Assembly (NCBI RefSeq): GCF_036898095.1
Contig: NC_090731.1
Coordinates: 143,101,439 to 143,165,438, forward strand
Origin: Palaemon carinicauda
Lineage: Eukaryota; Arthropoda; Malacostraca; Decapoda; Palaemonidae
Direction: 5' to 3'
DNA: 64,000 bases
Shown here piece by piece: positions 19,987 through 27,893 of this stretch. Both the position numbers and the translations under genes were made by a program. Below the pieces are notes generated by a model. The model had not been told where the DNA came from, did not search any database, and saw only the letters and a program-made list of their open reading frames with translations. Each line of letters begins with the position of its first letter. The stretch's first letter is position 1.

Positions 19987-20214
19987 TTAAACCCCACCCA
20001 CCTCCCCTCAGGAGACAGGTCGGGCAAAGATAATCTGAGGAACAGAAAACGGGAATGATTCTAAGTACCACCCTGTAAGGGTTGTTAACCATCTAACCAC
20101 ACAACCACCACAAGGCGGTTGCCGCGATTTTCGATTAAATTCTGCCGCAGTCGGAGACTCAGTCGGAGACTCAGCTATATATATATAACTGCCAGGTAAG
20201 TATTCATAAAACTT
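19987..20214 (+). repeat. Right inverted terminal repeat of DIRS copy B
   Basis: Ends CCAGGTAAGTATTCATAAAACT, whose complement is in the ICR. An adjacent duplicated CAGTCGGAGACT word occurs at about 20148-20172. The partner left repeat is absent from this window. Confidence 0.7.
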
Positions 20215-20338
20215 TGTTTTATCATAAAAACTCCATATTATTGAACAATGACCACGGTCAATCTGAAATGAACATAAAACATATTAAGAATAAATGATGA
20301 ACAATGTACAGTATATAACTAATGTTTATAACCCTCTA
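20215..20338 (-). repeat. 3' LTR (fragment) of the minus-strand Gypsy-like element
   Basis: Starts (minus strand) with TAGAGGGTTATAAAC right after a polypurine tract and ends ...AAACA. Its first about 70 bp match 23529-23598. The limits are inferred from that match and the tract. Confidence 0.55.
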
Positions 20339-20352
20339 TCTCCCCCCAAGTT
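20339..20352 (-). promoter_or_regulatory. Polypurine tract of the minus-strand Gypsy-like element
   Basis: Minus strand reads ACTTGGGGGGAGA directly before the 3' LTR fragment, like the tract at 6261-6274. Confidence 0.65.
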
Positions 20353-20501
20353 TTTAAACAGCCTATTAAAATGTCTCTCGTGGAGGTCGGTTTAAAACTG
20401 ATGTCAAAACATTGGGTGGCAATTAAACTCCTGTTAGCATGTAAAGGAACGGAAACTTGAAAAACAATTATTGTCATGTGTTGATCATGATGACACTATA
20501 G

Positions 20502-23426
20502 CTAGTTCATCTCAAAATCACAGTGCCATGTTGGCGGTCGACGGGTACGACTGGACTTGCGTTGCTCCAAAGTTGGCATGGCAGGAGTTAACTGCGATGG
20601 AGAGTTTGTGCTATCATTGGGAGGCGGAATCTCTGTTTGATGATTTGCAGTGTTACCGAGGTCGTTGGGATAGCATTCCGGAGCAGCAACATCAAAATGA
20701 ATGTTAGGGGTAGTACCACTTGGTAACGGCAAAGTGGTCAGTGGAAGAGTACCATGTGTGTCCGGATTTTGGGTTGTCGGAATGGTGTCCTTCGCAATGG
20801 TCTCAGACGTTTTAGTGGTCGAAGGATTGGCAATAGGTACAATCTGATTCTGATTATAGTCATCTCTAATTGTACGGACTTCTGGAATACTCCTGACAGG
20901 CACGTATTGTCGCAAAAACTTCCGGTTCCTTAGCGTGACCCTACCAGAACCATCAACTCTGACGACGTATTGGTCGAATTGGCGGACTTCTATGATGATA
21001 CCGGTTTTGTCCCATTTCAGGGGGTGATTTCCTGTTTGATTTTGGATGCGAACCCGGTCACCTACGGACAGTGGGGGTAGTCTCTTAGTGTGCTCTGATA
21101 AGCGCTCTCCCTGTTTAAGGTGTCGATGTCTTAGGGCCTCCTCTCTTGCATCAAGTGTTTCCTTCCACGTGTCGTGGGGACGGTACCTGCCGGGCGTGAC
21201 AGGTATGAAGTCTCTGATGGGACGACCAAATACACATATTGCAGGAGATAACTTGGTATCTCTGTCAATTGTGTTCCTGTATTGGAGCATCGCACGTTGG
21301 AATTCATCAGTGTTGAGATCACCGTTACTGCCCGTGTTGTCCGCTATAAGACGCTTGACAGTTTTGACGCCTATTTCGGCTCTGCAATTACTATGTGGGA
21401 AGGCCACAGAGGAAAGGCGGTGATGGACTCCCCAGTCCTTTAATAACTACCTAGTTGCCGTCGCTGTAAATTCAGGTCCACCATCAGATGTCAATTCATC
21501 CGGAATCCCAAATGTCACAAATGTTCGGCGTAGTGAAGTTATAAGACCCTCTGCACCGTTCGAAGATCATTCAACTATGGGCCAATTTGAGTATCGATCA
21601 ACTATAACTAAATATCCAACTCCTCGGTAGTGAAAGTAATCTGCACAAACACATTGGAATGGGTAGTCTGGAGATATAAGGGGTGTAGGCGGAGCACTAG
21701 GATTCGAAGGCGCGATGCGATTGCAGTGGTTGCATCCAGCCCTAAGTGCTGTTATAGCGGGTGTTATCCCTGGCCAAAACACAGATGACTCTGCTTGCGA
21801 TACCATAGAGGTAATTCCTTGATGTGCTGAATGAAGAGATGTGAGAATTTCCTGACGAAGGGCTGGAGGAATAACTATACGCTCCTTGTATAGTATCACA
21901 CCATCAACAGTGTAGAGATGCTCGCGGAATTGAAAATACTCTCGAAGATGTACAGGAAATTCTTGGCGAGATCCTACTCCGCATTCTATAAGGCTGAGCA
22001 GTTCATGCATGTTATCGTCACTACTTGTGGCAGTGTGAACTCTGTCCCAGGTGACTGCTCTCACGTTAAGTGAGTCAAGTGAGCATACTGCTGATGCAGT
22101 GATACAAGTATCAATATCATTGTCAGTGGAAACAGAATATGCTGATGGCAATTTGTGTAGGGGAACATTTCTCACGGAAGGTACACTGTCAACTGATGCA
22201 ATGTCATCTTGAAGCGATAGCTTTTCAGATTTTCCAGTTGGGTGGCACGATACTCCATCTGCAGCGAGATGCTTGACCCCTGGGATATGAATCATGCAAA
22301 ATCGATAGCGGAGGGACTTTTCCTTCAAGTTTCTGAGACCTGAATTTGATATGTCCTCCAATGATCTGTCACCAAATATTTTCAACAGGGGTTTATGGTC
22401 AACTGCGACCACAAGATCTTCACAGCCAAGAACAAAGTATCTTGCCTTATCGAGAGCATCGACGACTGCCAACGCTTCACCTTCAACTGATGCATATCGA
22501 GACTCGGCTGCATGTGTGAACCTACTTCCGACAAGTGTGATCTTCCAACCAGTGCGACAACAAAATGGTCGGTTGTCTGGACAGTCGCAGTGTTTCTGGA
22601 ACAGCCAGAATCCAATTCCTGACTTTGACCAATCGGTAGCGAGACAGGTAGGTTTTGTCTTGTCAAAGATTCGCACGCCTTCTTCAATTTCGTTGATAAT
22701 GGCAGTTTTAGACTCCTCAAAGAGTGCATTAATATTGTCATTCCAGGTGAATGGTGTTCCTGGTTTCAATAACTGTCTGAATGGTAGCATTTTGTCGGTC
22801 ATGCTGAAAGCATACGATACTTGGTTTACTAAACTAAACCAAGATCTGACATCGGTGATATTTCTTGGGGTTGGAAAGTCCATAATTGCACTAAGATATC
22901 TTGCACATGGGCAAACTGTGTCTGGGGTTATTTCGAATCCAGCGAATTCAGCTGTGTCTTCTGCGAAACGAAATTTGTCAGGGTTGAGTGTTATGCCGTG
23001 TCTTCCACATATGTCGAGCCATTGTACAGCTTGGAAAAAACTCTCCTCTATTGAGTCAGACCAAAGAAGAACATCATCGACACATTTAGTTTTGTTGGGT
23101 ATCTCGGCAACTATTTCATCATACCGTTGAGTATATCCGTTGCCAGAAGCAATATATCCTTGAGGGGCTGTTTTATAACGATAGCGTCCCCAAGGAGTGA
23201 TAAACGTAGTTAAGTGACGGTCAGATTCCTGAATCGGTACACTGTGGTATCCGTTCCAGGCATCAAAGACAGTTTTCCTTTTTCCTTGTGGTACTGACCT
23301 TGCTTGGTGAAATGGAGAAGGCGTATGATGCGTTTCTCTCTTAGCGTGCACATTGAGAGGCTGAAAATCAACTGTTCGTCGAGATCTGCCATTTTTCTTA
23401 GCACATACAACATTAGTTATAAACAT
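20502..23426 (-). pseudogene. pol: Gypsy-like Pol: partial RT, RNase H, integrase, two in-frame stops
   Basis: One reading frame on the minus strand from 23426 down to 20502. RT begins in the middle (CAKKNGRSRRTVDFQPLN) and includes FDAWNGYHSVPI and CVDDVLLWSDS (catalytic DD). RNase H: LATDWSKSGIGFWLFQ, EGEALAVVDAL, VAVDHKPLL. Integrase: HSAHQG and CNHC for the zinc site, then CADYFHYRG, and further on NCRAEIG for the Glu. The frame is stopped by TGA at 21567-21569 and TAG at 21447-21449, both inside integrase. Downstream comes a chromodomain-free tail with the [13 protein letters not shown] barrel. N-terminal pol and gag are missing, so the copy is dead. Confidence 0.85.
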
Positions 23427-23594
23427 TAGTTATATACATTGTTCATCATTTATTCTTAATATGTTTTATGTTCATTTGAGTTATATACATTGTTCATCAT
23501 TTATTCTTAATATGTTTTATGTTTATAACTCAAATGAACATGAAACATATTAAGAATAAATGATGAACAATGTATATAACTAATGTTTATAACC
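23417..23594. repeat. 178-bp foldback at the end of the Gypsy-like element
   Basis: Two 70-bp arms (23417-23486 and 23525-23594) are reverse complements with one mismatch. The 38-bp centre is a direct copy of part of the left arm. The arms are made of LTR sequence (ATTGTTCATCATTTATTC core). A rearrangement of LTR pieces is the likely origin. Confidence 0.9.
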
Positions 23595-23599
23595 CTCTA

Positions 23600-25038
23600 G
23601 TCTCCTTCGTTATCTGGACGACTGGCTGACCCTAGAGGACTCGGAGGCAACCCTTCTTCGCCACCGAGACAAGCTCCTCGAAGTTTGCCAGGATCTAGGG
23701 ATCGTGGTAAATCTCGAGAAGTCCTCCCTGCAGCCCTCTCAGAAACTGGTATATCTAGGCATGGTCATAGACACCAATCTCCACAAAGCCTTCCCATCAG
23801 ACGACAGGATAGCAAGGCTTAGGAGGGTCGCGAGACCTTTCCTCAATCGAGAAGAGCTCCCAGCCCAATCGTGGCTTCGTCTCCTCGGCCACCTCTCCTC
23901 CCTGACCCGTCTTTGTTCCCAACGGTCGCCTCAGAATGAGATCCCTCTAGTGGCGACTCAAGTCCCGGTGGAGTCAAGGCCACGACTCCCCAGACACTTT
24001 GATCCCTATGGGCCCTGCGGAACAGATGGATCTCCGGTGGTGGGTGGCAGACGAGAACCTACGAAAGGGAGTGGATCTTCTCATCCTTCCCCAGATTTGA
24101 TGCTGTTCTCGGACGCATCAAAGAAAGGGTGGGGGGCCCACGTTCTGAGCCACAGGACCTCAGGCCTGTGGTCAGAATCAGAAAAGTACCTTCACATAAA
24201 CCTGCTAGAAATGAAGGCAGTGTTCCTGGCACTTCAGAAGTTCCACCAAGTCCTGGTGGGCCACTCTGTGGTGGTGATGAGTGACAACACCACGGTGGTG
24301 GCTTATATCAACAAGCAGGGAGGTACCTTTTCAGAACAGCTATCCCATCTTGCAGTAGAGACCCTGAGATGGTCCGAAGTCCACTCGATTTCACTAGCGG
24401 CTCGCTTCATTCCAGGCAAAAGGAATGTGCTCGCCGACAGTCTGAGCAGAGCGACACAGATAGTGAGTACCGAGTGGTCTTTGGATCCTCAGATAGCCAA
24501 CAAAGTCCTGACTTTGTGGGGTTCCCCGACGGTGGATCTGTTCGCTACAGCGCTGAACACCAAGCTCCCGCTGTACTGCTCCCCAGTCCCGGACCCCAAG
24601 GCTCTCTGGCAGGATGCCTTCCAACAACGGTGGGACAACGTCGATGTGTACGCCTTTCCCCCGTTCTGTCTGATGAGGAGGGTACTCAACAAGACCAGAA
24701 CATCGGTCAATCTCTCAATGACCCTGATAGCTCCGCTATGGCATCACGCAGAGTGGTTCCCGGACCTTCTGCAACTCCTCACGGAGGTTCCGAGGGAGCT
24801 CCTCAAACAACCACACTCCAACATCTACCACAAAGCCGTGGTTTCGCTTCGGCTTCACGCCTGGAGACTATCCAGCATCTCCTCGCAGAGAGAGGATTTT
24901 CGCAACAAGTTGCGAACAGGATGTCTGGCCACCTGCGCAAGTCATCCGCAGGGGTCTACTAGGCGAAGTGGCGAGTTTTCTGTGGTTGGTGTCGTGGAAG
25001 GGGTATCTCTCCCCTCGATGCCACTTTACCAGCAATAG
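23600..25038 (+). pseudogene. DIRS copy C RT (C-terminal), RNase H and methyltransferase-like domain
   Basis: The coding frame starts at the element break with LRYLDDWLTLED, so the RT palm before it is lost; the first ATG is at 23704. It continues with VNLEKSSLQPSQKLVYLGM, RNase H (LMLFSDASKKGWGA, NLLEMKAVF, MSDNTTVVAY, VLADSLSR) and the methyltransferase-like domain (VDLFATALNTK, YCSPVPD, QDAFQQRWD, YAFPPFC, LIAPLWHHAEWF). It ends at TAG 25036-25038. The remaining part is open, with intact RNase H residues, but without the N-terminal half of RT it is not functional. Confidence 0.85.
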
Positions 25039-25261
25039 CGGAGTTCCTCGTTTATCTGTGGGAGGAAATGCGCCTTTCAGTCTTGGTAGTGAAAGGCTAT
25101 CGCTCAGCCTTAAGTCTTGCCTTCAGGCTCAAAGGAATGGACATTCCTCCTCGCTGAAACTTTCCCTTCTCATACGGAGTTATGAACTTACCTGCCCTCA
25201 GTCGGAAGTGAGACCTCCTCCATGGAACGTGGTTCGAGTCCTCATGTCTCTCAAGAGACCT
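24845..25261 (+). pseudogene. DIRS copy C tyrosine recombinase, first part
   Basis: N-terminal part, -1 to the RT frame: SRLETIQHLLAERGFSQQV, then VY and a TAG at 24960-24962 where copy F has CAG (Gln). It then reads AKWRVFCGWCRGRG and VVKGYRSALSLAF. A one-base loss near 25150 relative to F shifts the frame. It ends at SLKRPP where LINE1 begins; the rest resumes at 31843. Confidence 0.8.
25249..25261 (+). repeat. Target-site duplication, left copy (LINE1)
   Basis: TCTCAAGAGACCT here and at 31843-31855. The next four bases of the target (CCCT) equal the first four of the LINE, so the match can be read as 17 bp. Copy F keeps the uninterrupted target. Confidence 0.9.
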
Positions 25262-25401
25262 CCCTCTTAACGAGAGAATGCCTTGATGAAGTCATTGGGC
25301 TTCAGCACGGCATATCATTCCCGTGCTGAAGGCTTGTGACGGGCAAGAGGGCTCTCGAACTGGGGAATTTCTTTTCCTCAGTTTGACTCTAAATTTCTCT
25401 C
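25262..25401 (+). ncRNA. Candidate HDV-like self-cleaving ribozyme, LINE1 5' end
   Basis: By-eye fold: P1 CCCTCTT (25262-25268) with AAGAGGG (25345-25351); P2 GAGAGAA (25272-25278) with TTCTCTC (25395-25401); P3 GCC (25280-25282) with GGC (25342-25344), which abuts P1'; P4 CGAACTG (25356-25362) with CAGTTTG (25379-25385); J4/2 ACTCTAAAT with a C-U-A-A (C at 25389). This order and the crossing of P1 and P2 are those of HDV-type ribozymes, which release the 5' end of several LINEs (R2, L1Tc). Unusual: L3 holds an extra 11-bp hairpin (25300-25310 with 25321-25331), and P1.1 is not evident. Confidence 0.6.
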
Positions 25402-25723
25402 ATTCTTTTTCTATTACCTCTTATTGCTTATTCCTCCTTCATAATTATCAGCTGTCTCCAACCTTGCTGTCAAAACTCTTTTACCCATTTCACTGTCCAG
25501 GTTTTTTAGAGGGGACATTGTATCCATGATCGGTTTTTATTTCAAAATCAATTGTGGGAGCTGTGGTGGTCTTGCCAACTACCCGAAAATGTTTGGACAC
25601 CTAGGAGTGTCAGTATTCCCATACTGGCACGCGGAACTATCTCTTAGGAAATTTGGCCTTCGGATTCCAGGGGTTGGCGATTTTATAGAGATAGGACTCT
25701 CGGCATTCTGTCCGGTTTGCCTG

Positions 25724-25819
25724 CCACTATGATTAGAGTGGGGATGATTGTATTCATGAAATGCTCTCAGTCCCATCAAGCGGGTTTGGCATACACTTGA
25801 GCCACTCTAATCATAGTGG
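25724..25819 (+). ncRNA. Conserved 5' UTR hairpin of LINE1
   Basis: Perfect 18-bp stem: CCACTATGATTAGAGTGG (25724-25741) with 25802-25819, loop 60 nt. LINE3 has a hairpin at the same place with a different stem but a similar loop (GGATGATT, TCTCAGTCC, GCGGGTTT), which suggests selection on the RNA structure. Confidence 0.6.
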
Positions 25820-26033
25820 TACCATCCCTTTGTGGTAGGGTAGGGAGTGGACATTTGGTAAGCAGCTTTCACAGGTGTCATTGGTGGAGAAATTAATTCC
25901 AGGAAAGGCTAACGGTGTCTTCTTTGGAATTTCAGACAGTCTTAATTTTTTCTCTCCCTTAAACTATATTTTTTTCCATTGTTTTTTTTTCATTGTTATT
26001 ATGACCCCTTCCCTCCCCCTGAAAAAATAATTA

Positions 26034-27893
26034 ATGAGTAAACTTAATATTCCCCGTACCCCTGGATCAAATGGCGAACCCCAGACACCGTTGACGACTT
26101 ATGATTGTTTAAATAGGGAAAGCTCTGTTGACAACCTCGGCAATAAAAAGGATTCATCCAACAATACTTCTTTGACCAGTGTTGTTAAAGACAATTTATC
26201 GGCACTGTTGGAAAATGATGCTTGTAATAACCGTAATACTTTACTCTCTGGTTCTGGCTCATTACCAGATCCAACAAAAAATCTGAAAATTCTCCATTTA
26301 AAAAACATACCAATTGGTTGTAGCTATGACATAATTCATGAAGCCTTCTGTAGATTTGGAGCAATCAAAGAAATTTTAATGGAGCTTAATGGTAGTAAAG
26401 GCTTTTGGGAAGCTTGGGTATCATTTTCAAGTTTTGAGATTGCTTTAGAAGCAAATAAAAATTTAGATAGCATAAAAATTGACAATTGTTTGATTTCTGG
26501 GGCTTTATGTGATAAAGCACCAAGACACCTAGAGGTATATAAACCAGAAGAATGGATGGAAAAAGAAATAGAGCATAGACTTCCAGAAGTAAGAACCCCC
26601 AAGCCCCCAACATGGATAATTGCATCTGGAAAGATAGAAAATTATAACTATTATAAGATTAGTAAATTTATACAAAAAAAAGTTGGATTAATTAAAAGTA
26701 AGGATATTAGTAGATACGGTAAGCAATCTGTTTTGATTAATGCAAAATCAGATACTCAAGCTCACATGCTTTGTGGCATGAAGATTGCAGAAATTGATCC
26801 TATTAAGGATATTAAACCACATATGAGCTTCAGCTATGGTAAAGGAGTAGTTTTTGATAAAGATCTATATGAATTCTCAGAACCAGAAATTCTGGACATG
26901 TGCCCTACTAATGTTTGGAAAGTAAGTAAGATCCCTCAAACAAGCATGGTAGTTTTAACATTTGAAACCCCTGTTATACCAGATCATATAATTATTGAGA
27001 ATGAAAGAGTACGTGTTCGAGAATATAAACCTAGGCCTTTACAATGCTTCAATTGTTTCAAGTACGGTCACCCTTCCCGGTACTGCAATAATACGAAGAT
27101 CTGTATTAACTGTTCTTTGTTAGAACATGGCCAATGCAACAGAGATACAACCTGTGCAAACTGTAAAGATAATCATAAACCAAATGATAAAAGATGTAGA
27201 GAATACAAGAATGAAGAAGCTGCAATCTTGAAAGCAAATGCTGAACATATAAGTGTAGGTTATGCAAAGCATTTACTCAATCGGCAACTTAATTTTGCTC
27301 GCGCGGTTAAGATGCCAACAAAAGATTATAATCCACTACCCCTTACTACCACAGGGGGACCAGTGGCAGCACCTGGCCCGTCAGGTGCATCTCCCTTAGT
27401 GGTAGTAGCCCAGCCATCTGGGTCAAGTGCTCAGGCTATAAAAGCCAGAGCACAAACCTCCAAAGAGGTCAATATGGTGTCCAACACACCAAAAGTATTG
27501 TCACCGATAGGAGCATCTCCCCTAGAGGTAGTAGCCCAGCCTTCTGGGTTAAGTGCTCGAACTGTTGAAGTTCTAGCACAATCCTCCAAGGAAGCCAATG
27601 TGGCTTCCACCACCTTAAATGTATTGTCTCAGGCAGAATCTCTACCTGATTTGATGGAGATTGGAAAACAAGATCTTCCAAAGAGGAAAAGGTCCCCATC
27701 ATCCTCACCTTCATCTAAGTCAGGTAAGTGCCCTACTGCTCATGATCCTAAGGTTGACTCTTGTAAAGATTCTAGAAAGAAAGAAAAGAAGAGTGGTGGC
27801 CTAGTAAAGCCTTCCATCTCCAGGCCTTACATGGCTTCATCTGAAAAGTCCCAAAAGACAAATGAGACAAAGAAAAATAATAACAAAAGATAA
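26034..27893 (+). CDS. LINE1 ORF1: RNA-binding Gag-like protein (RRM, zinc knuckles)
   Basis: 619 codons, ATG at 26034. An RRM-like fold at about residues 84-155 (ILHLKNIPIGC as RNP2, AWVSFSSFEIA in the RNP1 position). Three Cys/His knuckles at about 338-388: CFNCFKYGHPSRYC, CINCSLLEHGQCNRDTTC, CANCKDNHKPNDKRC. A 42-residue segment is tandemly duplicated at about 451-534 (starting GASPLVVVAQPSG and GASPLEVVAQPSG), followed by a LPDLME motif and a basic tail. It should coat the LINE RNA in the cytoplasm and chaperone it to the target. The stop overlaps the ORF2 start (TAATG, 27891-27895), so ORF2 is probably made by termination-reinitiation. Confidence 0.93.
   Translation: MSKLNIPRTPGSNGEPQTPLTTYDCLNRESSVDNLGNKKDSSNNTSLTSVVKDNLSALLENDACNNRNTLLSGSGSLPDPTKNLKILHLKNIPIGCSYDIIHEAFCRFGAIKEILMELNGSKGFWEAWVSFSSFEIALEANKNLDSIKIDNCLISGALCDKAPRHLEVYKPEEWMEKEIEHRLPEVRTPKPPTWIIASGKIENYNYYKISKFIQKKVGLIKSKDISRYGKQSVLINAKSDTQAHMLCGMKIAEIDPIKDIKPHMSFSYGKGVVFDKDLYEFSEPEILDMCPTNVWKVSKIPQTSMVVLTFETPVIPDHIIIENERVRVREYKPRPLQCFNCFKYGHPSRYCNNTKICINCSLLEHGQCNRDTTCANCKDNHKPNDKRCREYKNEEAAILKANAEHISVGYAKHLLNRQLNFARAVKMPTKDYNPLPLTTTGGPVAAPGPSGASPLVVVAQPSGSSAQAIKARAQTSKEVNMVSNTPKVLSPIGASPLEVVAQPSGLSARTVEVLAQSSKEANVASTTLNVLSQAESLPDLMEIGKQDLPKRKRSPSSSPSSKSGKCPTAHDPKVDSCKDSRKKEKKSGGLVKPSISRPYMASSEKSQKTNETKKNNNKR

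Larger units (their letters stand above)
15600..20214 (+). mobile_element. DIRS-type retrotransposon copy B (left-truncated)
   Basis: Contains the C-terminal half of a gag-like protein, RT-RNase H-methyltransferase ORF, recombinase, ICR and right terminal repeat. It lacks the left terminal repeat and the first half of gag. Same family group as copies D and G by gag and RT sequence. ICR at 19922-19986 and right end at about 20214 are well formed. Confidence 0.85.
20215..23598 (-). mobile_element. Ty3/Gypsy-like element, minus strand, internally deleted
   Basis: Minus-strand order: 5' LTR fragment (23598 downward), foldback, then directly the middle of reverse transcriptase, RNase H, integrase, polypurine tract and 3' LTR fragment (20338 to about 20215). 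Gag, protease and the start of RT are gone. The two LTR fragments share about 70 bp beginning TAGAGGGTTATAAACATTAG (minus strand) and then diverge. No target duplication is found. The pol frame carries two stops. Confidence 0.75.
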
